DNA from: Pseudobutyrivibrio ruminis DSM 9787
Lineage (GTDB): Bacteria > Bacillota > Clostridia > Lachnospirales > Lachnospiraceae
Direction: 5' to 3'
Assembly (NCBI RefSeq): GCF_900218035.1
Contig: NZ_OBMR01000006.1
Coordinates: forward strand, 223,554 to 287,553
Length of the DNA: 64,000 nucleotides
The notes under the pieces are model-generated. The model was not told where the DNA came from. It saw nothing but the letters and a program-made list of their open reading frames with translations, and made no database searches. This document shows, one piece after another, positions 52,366 to 61,707 of this stretch (positions are counted from its first letter, which is position 1; the number at the start of each line of letters is the position of its first letter). Position numbers and translations under genes: made by a program.

Positions 52366-53295
52366 TTATCCAATCTGATAAGAAGTGAATGCCTGCTTTC
52401 TAGCCTTGATAACATTCAAGATTGTTGGAACTGCGCCACCTGCTGTGAAGAGGTATACAAGAGCAAGATCAGCAATGAATGATGATGTTGCATCTGCGTA
52501 TTCCAAAATATCCCAGAAATAGAAGGAAGCTTCTGATAATGAGAAGTCTGCCTCTGTCATCATGGTAATCATCCAATCAAGCTTCTCTCCGAAGTATGTC
52601 ATGATGATCATAACGATTGCACAAATGATGATGCCCTTTGTGCTCATCTTTTTACCTAACATTTCGTATCCCTTTACAGTACATACACCCATAACGAGAC
52701 CAGAAATAACTGCTACATAACCCAGCTGACCAAGAATAATGATTGTTATCACGCCGATAACTGAACCAAGAAAAGCTCCTACAACTCCCGCAACAACACT
52801 TTCTTTTGTGTTGCTCATTTCTACTTCACTCTGCTGCAATGACTGTGTCACCTGTGTGTAACACTCATCGCAGAGGAATGACACGCTACCTGATACGCAA
52901 TAGCTGCCTAAGTTTGTGTGAGGCTTGCCGCAAGATTCGCAAACATCCTCAAAACCGTACATATTGAATGCTTCAGTCAAAGCCTTAATTGCGTTGATAA
53001 GGTAAGCGATGACCTTTTTAGTTGTCATGCCTCTGACTGTAGCGATTACATAATTACCTTGAACACCAAGAGACATCATGCCCTTATTTGCTTTGCAAAT
53101 GCTCTTTAACAATTCCTTGTCTGGAAGCTGTCCGTTCTTGCGAACTGAAGCGTAGACCATATAATTATTATTTGTCATATCCACCTTGAGATGGAAACCG
53201 CCGGCCTCGCCCATTAATGTATCTGTTTGTTCGTTTATTCGTAAACCTGTTGCCTGACCTACTTCGTCGTAAATCTTTCTAAGTCCTTTGTTCAT
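52366..53295 (-). CDS. Membrane protein with zinc-ribbon-like segment, unknown function
   Basis: 309 residues, not a family I recognise. Residues 1-110 form a soluble alpha/beta region (IYDEVGQATGLRINEQTD, YMVYASVRKNGQLPDKELLKSI, YVIATVRGMTTKKVIAYLINAI). Four cysteines in CESCGKPH and FLCDECY (about 118-145) look like a zinc ribbon. Three to four membrane helices follow (VVAGVVGAFLGSVIGVITIIILGQLGYVAVISGLVMG, IIICAIVMIIMTYF, FIADLALVYLFTAGGAVPTIL). It stands alone, with terminator behind and a promoter presumably at 53296-53400. A membrane sensor or adaptor is possible but unproven. Confidence 0.7.
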   Translation of the reverse strand: MNKGLRKIYDEVGQATGLRINEQTDTLMGEAGGFHLKVDMTNNNYMVYASVRKNGQLPDKELLKSICKANKGMMSLGVQGNYVIATVRGMTTKKVIAYLINAIKALTEAFNMYGFEDVCESCGKPHTNLGSYCVSGSVSFLCDECYTQVTQSLQQSEVEMSNTKESVVAGVVGAFLGSVIGVITIIILGQLGYVAVISGLVMGVCTVKGYEMLGKKMSTKGIIICAIVMIIMTYFGEKLDWMITMMTEADFSLSEASFYFWDILEYADATSSFIADLALVYLFTAGGAVPTILNVIKARKQAFTSYQIG

Positions 53296-53415
53296 ATTTT
53301 TCTCTCCTTATCTAAGAACTGTATTCATCATAATAATTATTATATTGCTTGTCAATAGGTAGTACAATAATACTCTCATTGCATTTGAATAAGTACAATT
53401 TTACTACTTAACTGA

Positions 53416-55278
53416 TTATCTAACCATTGTAGCTGTTCCAAATAGCTCCTGGTATGAGAACTCATAGAACTTGAAGCCATCTGCGTATGAACCTAAATCA
53501 TAAGGATAGAAATATACAAGGACCTTATCATCCTGAAATGCAACATTTCCTGAATTAATAGATGCATATTCGTACGCAGTGTCATAGGCATCCTGGTCTG
53601 TGGCTGCAAAGTATCCACCATTATCGCCGTCTGTGCTGTTTTCCAAGTAATCCTGGCGAACCTTCTCAGCGACCAAGGTCTTAAACTCTTCCTCAGTGCC
53701 TTTATAGAAATCAGCAAATGTCAGCTCCTCGCCTGTCTGCAAATCAAAGATGTACTCGTACATGCTAGGCATGCCGTGGGCGCCGCCACCATACCAATAT
53801 CCGCTGAAGTCCACAATGAGATATCTGTCATTTATGATATTCACACCTGAAACATCATATGTGTCTGTCTCATGGTATATGTCTGGATATTCCTTGTGGT
53901 CCTCGCAGTCTGTTTCTGCTGCTTCCCCAACTGACACTGGCTCATAAGAAACCTCTCCATCCATATGCTCTTTCAGCTTTGCATTAATCTGGTCTGCCAC
54001 TGGTGAGTACTTGCCATCAAGAACAAATGCTTCTGCATAGCATGAATATAAAGGTGTGCCGCAATATGGGCAGACAAAATTGCTTGTTCCGTAGATTATG
54101 GTGCCGTATTCGTATGCTTGAATTGTATCACTTAATATGTCGATATCTGTAAGCTTGTCAACTCCATCTACTCTGTACCATTTTACATCGGCCCCTTCCA
54201 ACTTCATTACATATGGTTTTCCTGCTCTAAAGATTACATTGTCAACATATGAAGCTCCTGGCGCAAACTCACTTTCGTACATCTCACTATAGGTATCTGC
54301 TACCGCATCGTATTCTGTAATCTTTTTTGTAGTTACATTGTACTGGTCAGTTTCGATTGTGGTAGCGTAATATACCTTGTCATCTGTCACGCCAACTACT
54401 ATTACAGACTCAGCATCGCCAAACTGCTTTGCTTCGCCAGTTTCAATATTGTAGACATATGACGTGCTTTTGTAATCGTCACCATCGTCGATGTCATAAA
54501 TAATAACTTTGTCATTGTAGGCCATCACATATGAGGCATTGCTATTAAGGGCATCCAGCTCAGTGATGTTTCCTTCGGCATCCATTGTGGCAAACCGCTT
54601 ATTTTCATAATCATATGAGGACAACTCAACATAGCCGAACATATCTATTTCTCTTGCAATGCAGTCTCCTCTGCCGTTATCATTTGTGTCCACTGAATAT
54701 CCGTCAATCTCTGTCTCAGAATCCTTATCCTCAGTCATCTTGCCATCGTCAGATGGAACAAAGCAGAATTCCTTGAACTTTTCAGCATCATTGTTTATGC
54801 CAGCAATGTACAATTTTCCATCATAAAAATCTGAGTAATTAGACCAATAGCTTGATTCCATTTCAAAGAACACATCAGCCTTTTCTGTGCTTAAATCTAG
54901 CGCGATAAATTCATATGTGCTGTTTCCATTATCATCAGTGGCATACTGTCTTAAGTACAGCTTCCCATCATGTATTGCTTCAATCGTTGCATCTTCATCA
55001 CAGCCGTTGTCTTTTAAAATCTTCTTAATAACGCTTCTGTCATAGGTGTTCATCTTATTTCCATCGGCGTCTACAGTATAAAAAATATCAGTGTAATAAT
55101 CCGATTCAAAATAATACTCGTCATCAAGCTGTTTGTCTTCTTCAGTTGTGGTTTCAGTCTTTTCCTCTGTCTGTTTCTCCTGAGTGGAAACCTCTGGTTT
55201 AGTCTCATCCTTCTTACAGCCTGTGATTGCAAACGCCATTGATGTAGCCAGCATCAGGCATATAAAACTCTTTTTCAT
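53416..55278 (-). CDS. Large lipoprotein with DUF3298/RsiV-like C-terminus
   Basis: 620 residues from MKKSFICLMLATSMAF; the ATG has GGAG seven bases upstream, part of an alternative start 12 bases before. The signal peptide ends FAITGC, Cys near residue 21. Repeated WD-like or beta segments (DGKLYIAGINNDAEKF, DDKVYYATTIETDQYNVTTKKI, DNVIFRAGKPYVMKLEGADV) suggest a beta-propeller-like body to about 400. A CPYCGTPLYSC zinc-ribbon-like piece (about 402) precedes the C-terminal RsiV/DUF3298-like domain (YLIVDFSGYWYGGGAHGMPSMYEYIFDLQTGEELTFADFY, and a final FQDDKVLVYFYPYDLGSYADG). The likely location is the outer face of the membrane. Function not known; lysozyme-binding anti-sigma relatives offer one guess. 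Confidence 0.75.
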   Translation of the reverse strand: MKKSFICLMLATSMAFAITGCKKDETKPEVSTQEKQTEEKTETTTEEDKQLDDEYYFESDYYTDIFYTVDADGNKMNTYDRSVIKKILKDNGCDEDATIEAIHDGKLYLRQYATDDNGNSTYEFIALDLSTEKADVFFEMESSYWSNYSDFYDGKLYIAGINNDAEKFKEFCFVPSDDGKMTEDKDSETEIDGYSVDTNDNGRGDCIAREIDMFGYVELSSYDYENKRFATMDAEGNITELDALNSNASYVMAYNDKVIIYDIDDGDDYKSTSYVYNIETGEAKQFGDAESVIVVGVTDDKVYYATTIETDQYNVTTKKITEYDAVADTYSEMYESEFAPGASYVDNVIFRAGKPYVMKLEGADVKWYRVDGVDKLTDIDILSDTIQAYEYGTIIYGTSNFVCPYCGTPLYSCYAEAFVLDGKYSPVADQINAKLKEHMDGEVSYEPVSVGEAAETDCEDHKEYPDIYHETDTYDVSGVNIINDRYLIVDFSGYWYGGGAHGMPSMYEYIFDLQTGEELTFADFYKGTEEEFKTLVAEKVRQDYLENSTDGDNGGYFAATDQDAYDTAYEYASINSGNVAFQDDKVLVYFYPYDLGSYADGFKFYEFSYQELFGTATMVR

Positions 55279-55302
55279 ATATTTCTCCATTTAAACATTT
55301 GT

Positions 55303-55336
55303 AAAGCCGCACAACATAGCGGTGCTGTGCGGCTTT
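55303..55336 (-). terminator. Terminator-like stem after the SPFH gene
   Basis: AAAGCCGCACA pairs with TGTGCGGCTTT. The plus-strand tail is TTTTGC and the minus tail TTTACAAATG, so it is a better terminator in the plus direction; it nonetheless ends the minus-strand SPFH transcript by position. Confidence 0.6.
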
Positions 55337-55362
55337 TTGCATTCTATTTATGATTTATAGGA

Positions 55363-56382
55363 TTAGTTCTGTCCATCAAAATCTGTGTGTGTTGTTGCAA
55401 AGTGCTGTGTTGTTGCACTCTTCTCACCGTCATTGCAGCAAGGGTCAGCCTTCTTTTCAACTGGCTTTGATGCTGGAGCCTTGTCTACTGGAGTGTTGTT
55501 GCCAAAGCCAAGCATCTCTGTTTTGAATGTAAGATCTGATGCAGCGCCTGCAAGATCTGTAGGAACTACAATCTTTGTAGCACGGCCATCACCAAGCTTT
55601 GAAAGAGCCTCAAGCTTCTTGATAAGAAGAACTCTCTCGTCCATGTTTGCTTCCTTGAGCATTTCAATACCGCGAGCCTCTGCCTCGTATACAAGACGGA
55701 TTGACTCAGCCTGACCTGTTGCTCTTGCGATAGCAGCATCTCTTTCGGCTTCTGCCTTAAGAACGAGGGCCTGCTTATCACCTTCTGCACGAGTGATTGA
55801 AGCCTGCTTGTGACCTTCTGCCTCAAGAAGAGTCTCACGACGATCACGCTCAGCCTTCATCTGCTTCTCCATTGAACGCTGAATCTCTTCCGGTGGGATG
55901 ATGTTCTTGAGCTCAACACGGCCTACCTTGATACCCCAAGGATCAGTAGCCTCATCAAGGATAACACGCATCTTTGAGTTGATGTTGTCACGAGATGTAA
56001 GTGTCTGGTCAAGCTCTAACTCACCAACCAAGTTACGAAGAGTAGTAGCTGTAAGATTTTCAAGAGCAAGGATTGGGCGCTCAGCACCATAAGCGTAAAG
56101 CTTTGGATCCTGTACCTTGAAGTAAACTACAGTATCGATTTTCATGATAACGTTATCCTTTGTGATAACATCCTGTGGTGGAAAATCTGCAACCTGTTCC
56201 TTTAATGAAACACGCTTTGCAACACGATCAATGAATGGAATGATTACATGGAAACCTGGTACCAATGTGTTGTGATACTTACCAAGTCTTTCAATGACAA
56301 ATACGTATCCCTGTGGTACAATGCGGATTCCAAATCCAACTGCAATCAAAACTAAGACTAATACAACAATTAAAAATGCCAT
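55363..56382 (-). CDS. SPFH/Band 7 membrane protein (paraslipin type)
   Basis: 339 residues from MAFLIVVLVLVLIAVGFGIRIVPQGY; GGGAGGACA precedes this ATG. One N-terminal membrane helix (2-20), then the Band 7 domain (VIERLGKYHNTLVPGFHVIIPFIDRVAKRVSLKEQVADFPPQDVITKDNV) and a long coiled-coil (QMKAERDRRETLLEAEGHKQASITRAEGDKQALVLKAEAERDAA) typical of QmcA/paraslipins, which form large rings in the membrane and control protease or lipid-domain function. The C-terminal tail has a Cys-Cys pair. No NfeD partner gene is adjacent. Confidence 0.93.
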   Translation of the reverse strand: MAFLIVVLVLVLIAVGFGIRIVPQGYVFVIERLGKYHNTLVPGFHVIIPFIDRVAKRVSLKEQVADFPPQDVITKDNVIMKIDTVVYFKVQDPKLYAYGAERPILALENLTATTLRNLVGELELDQTLTSRDNINSKMRVILDEATDPWGIKVGRVELKNIIPPEEIQRSMEKQMKAERDRRETLLEAEGHKQASITRAEGDKQALVLKAEAERDAAIARATGQAESIRLVYEAEARGIEMLKEANMDERVLLIKKLEALSKLGDGRATKIVVPTDLAGAASDLTFKTEMLGFGNNTPVDKAPASKPVEKKADPCCNDGEKSATTQHFATTHTDFDGQN

Positions 56383-56472
56383 AAAATGTCCTCCCTTTTG
56401 TAAAACATCTATTGTCATTATTGTAGTCCATTAGAATTAGAAATGCATCAAGTTTTTTAACTTAACTTTCAC

Positions 56473-56925
56473 TTAAGCTGGCAGCTGAACACAATTCACC
56501 ACAACTATCGCCAGCATTATAATTCCTGCCCCCATAAAGGAAATCATAAAAATATTTCCTACCAACTTCATATCTTTATACTGCGGGTTATTTTTGCCTA
56601 CTGAAAAAACCCTTCCCAAGGCAAATCCCAGAACTGTAAAGAAAAGCCCCATAAGCAACAGGAATAGATCACCCTCCTCAAATTCAAAAATTAGAGAGTG
56701 TGAGTTCATAAAATAAATGACAATTGCTGCAACCACTACAGCCCAGACTGCACCCATTATTCTCACAACTCGCAGTGATCTTTTGGCAGCATCTTCTGTG
56801 TTTCTGTCTGCGCAGGCTATATCATCCCTCAATATATTTTTGCTATTGCTTCCCACATTTACCAATATGTAAAGCCACACTCCCGCCACCATTACAACGG
56901 GCACTATGAAAAATAAATCAAACAT
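56473..56925 (-). CDS. Small four-helix membrane protein, unknown
   Basis: 150 residues with four hydrophobic segments: 2-22 (LFFIVPVVMVAGVWLYILV), 54-75 (VRIMGAVWAVVVAAIVIYFM), 86-106 (LFLLLMGLFFTVLGFALGRVF) and 122-145 (IFMISFMGAGIIMLAIVVVNC). Charged loops include ACADRNTEDAAKRSLR. No catalytic motif. It lies 29 bp after a methyltransferase gene and 90 bp before the SPFH gene, on the same strand, so co-transcription is likely. The function is unknown. Confidence 0.7.
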   Translation of the reverse strand: MFDLFFIVPVVMVAGVWLYILVNVGSNSKNILRDDIACADRNTEDAAKRSLRVVRIMGAVWAVVVAAIVIYFMNSHSLIFEFEEGDLFLLLMGLFFTVLGFALGRVFSVGKNNPQYKDMKLVGNIFMISFMGAGIIMLAIVVVNCVQLPA

Positions 56926-56954
56926 TTTCTCCCCCTTATTTATGGAATCTACTT

Positions 56955-57581
56955 CTATGAAAATGCCTTCTCAATCACCACTACCCCAGAGCAGTAGCTC
57001 TTTGGTTCGTACTTGATTCCTGGGAAATGCTGCTGCAATTCATCCAACACAAAGTAGATTTCATCGTCATCCCAGCGTTGGCCTTCTTCTACCTTGCACT
57101 GCTCAAGCTTTTCACGAGTATCAAAAGCAACATCTCCAAATAGGATTTTTCCGCCGTCATTTAACAAGCCAAGGAGTTCCTTGATGAACTCTATCTTCTG
57201 CTCATCATTAAGATGGTGAATTGAATAAGTACCAACGATGAAATCAAATTTCTTCTCATGTAACTCTGGCACTAATCCCTTAGTGATATCTCCTTGATAA
57301 AGCTTTGCTTCTGGCATCTTCTCCTGGGCAAGCTCAATCATACGAGCCGAGAAATCCTGACCATATACTTCACAGCCATTCTCATAAAGCTTAGAAGTAA
57401 GTGTGGCTGTTCCAAAGCCAATATCAAGAACTGCTGCACCAGGCTTTTCCATAATCACTTCATAGATGTAGCCCAGCACATTCTTATAGCCAGCAAATGG
57501 ATAAACATTGCTCTCCTCTGATAGTCCAACTGCCTCGTCATATCCATCTGCCCATAAATCAAAACCTTTGTTGTCTAACAT
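56955..57581 (-). CDS. Class I SAM-dependent methyltransferase
   Basis: 208 residues, the usual length for small-molecule methyltransferases. Motif I is AAVLDIGFGTATLTSKLYENG near 51; acidic DFSARMIELAQEKMPEA (motif II) and FDFIVGTYSIHHL near 114 (motif IV) follow, then LLNDGGKILFGDV near 140. The opening GFDLWADGYDEAVGLSEESNVYPFAGYKNVL is typical of the YrrT/UbiE-like methyltransferase 11/25 group. The substrate is not known. It may be a lone gene between coaBC and the membrane-protein gene. Confidence 0.9.
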   Translation of the reverse strand: MLDNKGFDLWADGYDEAVGLSEESNVYPFAGYKNVLGYIYEVIMEKPGAAVLDIGFGTATLTSKLYENGCEVYGQDFSARMIELAQEKMPEAKLYQGDITKGLVPELHEKKFDFIVGTYSIHHLNDEQKIEFIKELLGLLNDGGKILFGDVAFDTREKLEQCKVEEGQRWDDDEIYFVLDELQQHFPGIKYEPKSYCSGVVVIEKAFS

Positions 57582-57654
57582 ATTCTGCCTCCTCTATGTC
57601 TGTCATTTTCTCACCTGTTCACTTTATCAATTTACCCTGTAAAAGTAAACAACC

Positions 57655-57687
57655 AAAAAAATGAGCAACCCGCTTAAGGGTTGCCCA
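57655..57687 (-). terminator. Intrinsic terminator of coaBC
   Basis: GGCAACCC and GGGTTGC pair around TTAAGC; on the minus strand TCATTTTTTT follows. It is six to forty bases past the coaBC stop. Confidence 0.9.
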
Positions 57688-57692
57688 TTTTA

Positions 57693-58883
57693 TTATCTCC
57701 CTACTATTTCGTCAAAAATGGCGTGTGCCACTTCTTCTTTTGTCATGATTGGAAGCTCTTTGGCACCATCAGCCGTGATAAGAGTTACCACATTGGTGTC
57801 TGTGCCGAAGCCTGCCCCCGATGTACGTAGATTGTTGGCGACGATCATGTCCACATTCTTTTTCTTCAGCTTAGCGCTGGAATTCTCAAGCATGTTTTCC
57901 GTCTCCATTGAGAATCCGCAAATAAACTGTCCTTCTTTTCTGTGGGCACCAAGGTATGCCAAAATATCTTCCGTTCTCTCAAGCTCTATACAGCTAGCTT
58001 CACCATCTTTTTTCTTTATCTTCTCCGTTGCAACATTGATAGGTCTGTAATCTGCAACTGCTGCACTCTTTATAATAATGTCGCACTCCCCGGCCGCGTT
58101 TTTAACTACCTCAGCCATTTCAGCAGCGCTTCGTACGGGAACAACATTTACAAACATAGGTGGCTCAATTGCAACTGGACCAGACACAAGTGTGACATCG
58201 GCGCCGCGCTCCATGGCAGCCTTGGCGATGGCGTATCCCATCTTGCCAGTGCTGTGATTTGTGATGTAGCGAACTGGGTCGATTGCCTCCTCTGTAGGGC
58301 CTGCTGTAACAAGCACCTTTTTGCCAACCATATCGTGATTGTGGGCAAGCTCTCGAATGATGTACTGAAGAAGTACTTCTGGTTCAGGCATCTTACCTGC
58401 CCCTGTATCTCCACATGCTAAATATCCATTAGCTGGATCGATTATTTCGAATCCGTATTTACGAAGTGTTTCGAGATTGTCCTGAACGATCTGATTTTCA
58501 AACATGTTTGTGTTCATAGCTGGACTGACAAGCTTCTTACATTTTGCTGCGAGAATTGTTGTAGTAAGCATGTCGTCTGCTATACCATGGGCCATCTTGC
58601 CAATTACGTTGGCGCTAGCGGGTGCCACCATAAAAATATCGGCTCTCTTGGCAAGTGCCACATGTTCAACGTTGAACTGAAAATTCCTATCGAATGTGTC
58701 TACTAAACATTTATTTGAAGTAAGTGTCTCGAAGGTAATTGGATTGATGAAATTGGTGGCATTCTTTGTCATGATGACATTTACATCCGCTCCCAATTTT
58801 ACAAGTGCCGAAGCAAGACTTGCAATTTTGTATGCTGCGATGGAGCCTGTTACTCCAAGGACTACACATTTACCTTTTAACAT
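57693..58883 (-). CDS. coaBC: Bifunctional phosphopantothenoylcysteine decarboxylase/phosphopantothenate-cysteine ligase
   Basis: 396 residues. The CoaC flavoprotein half (1-185) shows VLGVTGSIAAYKIASLASALVKLGADVNVIMT, APASANVIGKMAHGIADDMLTT and SPAMNTNMFEN with the PASANT-like and PxMNxxMW-like signatures. The CoaB half starts near 190 with VLVTAGPTEEAIDPVRYITNHSTGKMG and later AAVADY, FSMETENM. It makes 4'-phosphopantetheine from pantothenate phosphate and cysteine in two steps. An ECF-type S component encoded 72 bp upstream on the same strand may supply pantothenate. Confidence 0.95.
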   Translation of the reverse strand: MLKGKCVVLGVTGSIAAYKIASLASALVKLGADVNVIMTKNATNFINPITFETLTSNKCLVDTFDRNFQFNVEHVALAKRADIFMVAPASANVIGKMAHGIADDMLTTTILAAKCKKLVSPAMNTNMFENQIVQDNLETLRKYGFEIIDPANGYLACGDTGAGKMPEPEVLLQYIIRELAHNHDMVGKKVLVTAGPTEEAIDPVRYITNHSTGKMGYAIAKAAMERGADVTLVSGPVAIEPPMFVNVVPVRSAAEMAEVVKNAAGECDIIIKSAAVADYRPINVATEKIKKKDGEASCIELERTEDILAYLGAHRKEGQFICGFSMETENMLENSSAKLKKKNVDMIVANNLRTSGAGFGTDTNVVTLITADGAKELPIMTKEEVAHAIFDEIVGR

Positions 58884-58955
58884 AATCCTTTTAATACCTC
58901 CGAAAACTACTAACTAGATTGCTACTTTACGCTTATTTCTCCCTAGTTGTTTATA

Positions 58956-59873
58956 TTAAAGTGCTGCCTGCTTTGCTGAATCATCAGAAGCTACAGCTTT
59001 GATTTTCATTGCCTTATCTGAATATACACCTGCTGGCTGAATCTTATCAAGTACGATGCCTACTAAATAAACAATTACGGCACCAACGATTGCTTCGATA
59101 ACACCATTGAAGCTGATAACACCAGCGATTACTGCCATAAGAGCATCTGGGTCAATCTGTAAAAGCTCAGCGTATGGAACCTTATAGAAAAGATAGATGC
59201 TTCCCATAACAAGAAGTGTGTTTGTCATTGCGCCTGCAATACCAGCTGTGATAAAGCCAAGAGCCTTTGCATCCTTGTTCATGAAAAGGTATTCAATACC
59301 AGCGAATGCTGCGATACCAACAACGATACCGATTACTCTTGCAACTGAAACTGACATTCCAAGTACGCCTTCTGAAATCATTTTATTAAAGAATGCAAAC
59401 ACGCCAAATCCAAGAATGAATGACACAACTGCATTGATAATTGAACCAACTACAGCCTTCTTATCAGAGCTGATTGCCTTCTTGATACCAACGTATACGA
59501 AGTAAGGTACCACACCGATAAGAATTCTTGGTACGATAGCGATGAATGTACTCTTGAATACGATTAAGAGTGCTGCTCCAACTGAATCATGTGGAAGCAT
59601 TGTCAACGCAGCTACAGGCGAAAAGATGAATGCTGATGCTGCTGGTGCGATTGAACTCTTAATGAAACTGCTGAGTCCGAATACGCCTCCAAGAAATGCG
59701 CCCTTCTTTGGTCCTAAGAATAAAGAACCAATGATAACTGGAATATGAAGTGTTGTTGCATTAATAACTACAAGTGGAATAAATCCGAGTGGTGTTGAAG
59801 CCATTACTACAATAATGGCTGTGAATAACGCTGTGAGCACAAGCTCATAGGTCTTAGAATTTCTGCTTTGCAT
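58956..59873 (-). CDS. ECF transporter S component, probably pantothenate
   Basis: 305 residues with six or seven hydrophobic helices. LVLTALFTAIIVVMASTPLGFIPLVVINATTLHIPVIIGSLFLGPKKGAFLGGVFGLSSF is the Ala-x3-A-x3-motif region of ECF S components, with the gating helix of a small substrate-binding subunit. The remaining helices (VVGSIINAVVSFILGFGVFAFF, ITAGIAGAMTNTLLVMGSIYLF, LMAVIAGVISFNGVIEAIVGAVIVYLVGIVL) follow. S components join the energising EcfA-EcfT unit encoded elsewhere. Being next to coaBC points to PanT-like pantothenate uptake. Other vitamins remain possible. Confidence 0.85.
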   Translation of the reverse strand: MQSRNSKTYELVLTALFTAIIVVMASTPLGFIPLVVINATTLHIPVIIGSLFLGPKKGAFLGGVFGLSSFIKSSIAPAASAFIFSPVAALTMLPHDSVGAALLIVFKSTFIAIVPRILIGVVPYFVYVGIKKAISSDKKAVVGSIINAVVSFILGFGVFAFFNKMISEGVLGMSVSVARVIGIVVGIAAFAGIEYLFMNKDAKALGFITAGIAGAMTNTLLVMGSIYLFYKVPYAELLQIDPDALMAVIAGVISFNGVIEAIVGAVIVYLVGIVLDKIQPAGVYSDKAMKIKAVASDDSAKQAAL

Positions 59874-59945
59874 TTGTTCCTCCTTTTGGTAGAAGCCTCG
59901 ACGGGTCTCCTCCTAGTAAAACCTTGCGTAAAGCGTAGCAACCAT
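59874..59945 (-). promoter_or_regulatory. Structured leader of the ECF S-component gene
   Basis: Upstream of the start, on the minus strand, TTGC-TACGCTTTAC-GCAA forms a stem and GGAGGAGACC can pair with GGCTTCTACC, next to the AAAGGAGGA ribosome site. The compact build so close to the gene suggests control of translation, perhaps by a vitamin. No known riboswitch consensus fits with certainty. Confidence 0.4.
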
Positions 59946-60003
59946 ATATTACCATCTTTTTTTCAGAAGAACAATAAATTTTTAACAATGTCTGTTTTCT
60001 GGC

Positions 60004-60036
60004 AAAAAAAGACCAGCCCTGACTGACGAGCTGGTC
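60004..60036 (-). terminator. Intrinsic terminator of chemoreceptor 2
   Basis: GACCAGC and GCTGGTC pair over an AT/GC loop; on the minus strand TTTTTTTGCC follows. It lies 14 bp after the chemoreceptor gene. Confidence 0.9.
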
Positions 60037-60050
60037 TGTAATATCTTTTC

Positions 60051-61541
60051 TTATTTGAGTGCCATCTCTTCCATCTCACGAGCGATGCGATTGATTACAT
60101 CAAGAGTATCATTCATATCGTGGAGGGCATCCATTGCGTTTTCGCTGACAGATCCAACTGTATCTGTAGCTGCTGCAACCTCTTCTGATGTTGCAGAAAG
60201 ATTTGTAATGTTGTCCATAATCTGTGAGTTTGCTGAAATAACTTCATCCACAGAAGACTTAACCTGAACAACTCCGTTACGAAGCTCATCAGTACCTTCC
60301 TTGATAGTATCAAGCTTTGTGCCTGTCTCAGAAATAAGTTCGTTCTGCTTGTTAGCATACTCTGCTGACTTTGACATTGCAGATGCAGCTGAACGAGCAT
60401 CGGATGTAAGGCGCTCGATAATCTTTGCGATTTCTTCTGTAGCCTCGCGAGTGCTTTCTGAAAGTGCACGAATCTCATCAGCAACTACTGCAAATCCCTT
60501 ACCAGCCTCGCCTGCACGGGCTGCCTCGATTGAAGCATTAAGAGCGAGCAAGTTTGTCTGGCTTGAAATACCAAGGATTGTCTCTGTGATACCCTGGATA
60601 TCCTGAATGCTATCGTTAAGAGCCTGTGTGGTTGTGCTTGTTTCGATATTGATATTTGCAACCTTTTCAGCCTGGCTCTTAAGCTGGTTGATAAGGTCAA
60701 CACCTTCATTTACAGATTCTTCTACTCGGCTTGAAACCTCATCGATTGTGGTAGCTTCCTCACCAACTGTCTGAATGCTTTCCTGAATAATTGCAGTCTT
60801 GTTTGTCTGATTCTCAATAGCCTCTGCAATATTCTTTGTACCTTCAACGATTTCTGCTACTGAATCATCAACTGTGTTCATAGAATCGTTGAGGTTTGTA
60901 GAAACTTCATTAGCTTCCTCAAATTTCTTATTGAGCTGCTCGGCCAAATCAACAATTATTTCTGATGTCTCTTTTATATCCTCTGCATGCTCTTTAATAG
61001 TATCAAGAGTCTCTGTTGTCTGGCGGCGCTGTTGCTTACAAACGATAACTGCGATTGTACATGCAATCAAACTGAATACAAGCTGTGTGATAAGCTCTCT
61101 TACTTCAAGATTACCTCTTAAAATTTCATTTATTCCCGATAATAGCAGTCCAAAGTTTGCAATAATAACACCAATTCGAACTGTTCCAGCCTCACCGTAT
61201 ATCATTACAATAAGGATGATGGCATACATGAAAACATACATGTGCTCATCGTTAGGACGGATAATCGTCATTAAGAAAAGCGCTACCATTGATAATGTTA
61301 CACAATATTTATAACGATACTTCTCCCCAAATGCACTAAAGCAAACCTGGAACAAAATGATATCAAGTACTGCCACTGTCAATCTGACAATATCCAGCAC
61401 ATTGATGCCTGTCACAACCAGTGCTCTAACATTGAAAAATATCAATGCCATGGCTGTGATTGTTCCACAATATCTAGCTAGTCTGTTTTTTTCGAACATC
61501 TGTCTTGTTTGGATGCTCATGTTTTCATTTGCCTCACCCAT
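60051..61541 (-). CDS. Methyl-accepting chemotaxis-like protein without extracellular domain
   Basis: 496 residues from [28 protein letters not shown] precedes the ATG at 61539-61541, while the longer frame to 61604 lacks such a site. Five to six membrane helices fill residues 20-170 ([84 protein letters not shown]), with only short external loops and no HAMP. The signalling part from about 190 has the tip [41 protein letters not shown]. Such receptors may sense membrane state or redox. No sigma-28 box is visible upstream. Confidence 0.93.
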   Translation of the reverse strand: MGEANENMSIQTRQMFEKNRLARYCGTITAMALIFFNVRALVVTGINVLDIVRLTVAVLDIILFQVCFSAFGEKYRYKYCVTLSMVALFLMTIIRPNDEHMYVFMYAIILIVMIYGEAGTVRIGVIIANFGLLLSGINEILRGNLEVRELITQLVFSLIACTIAVIVCKQQRRQTTETLDTIKEHAEDIKETSEIIVDLAEQLNKKFEEANEVSTNLNDSMNTVDDSVAEIVEGTKNIAEAIENQTNKTAIIQESIQTVGEEATTIDEVSSRVEESVNEGVDLINQLKSQAEKVANINIETSTTTQALNDSIQDIQGITETILGISSQTNLLALNASIEAARAGEAGKGFAVVADEIRALSESTREATEEIAKIIERLTSDARSAASAMSKSAEYANKQNELISETGTKLDTIKEGTDELRNGVVQVKSSVDEVISANSQIMDNITNLSATSEEVAAATDTVGSVSENAMDALHDMNDTLDVINRIAREMEEMALK

Positions 61542-61707
61542 TATTGTGTCCTCCATACTAATATGTGATATATTATTAACTGTACCACATGAAATAACTG
61601 TCATACTAGAGTATAATTCATAAATTTTTTCATTTTGTGAATTTTATTCCTATGATTTAAAATATTTTTTGTATTTTTTTGTTTTTATAAAAGGAGTTTA
61701 CATATAT

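Noticed and set aside
56453..56475. A further array C/D-type unit at the end of the small membrane protein gene
   Set aside because: AACTTAAC and CACTTAAG occur close together but there is no 36-bp unit and no repetition.
59874..59945. A named riboswitch (THF or pan motif) before the ECF gene
   Set aside because: The length and stems are suggestive, but no consensus core could be aligned; reported only as an unassigned leader.
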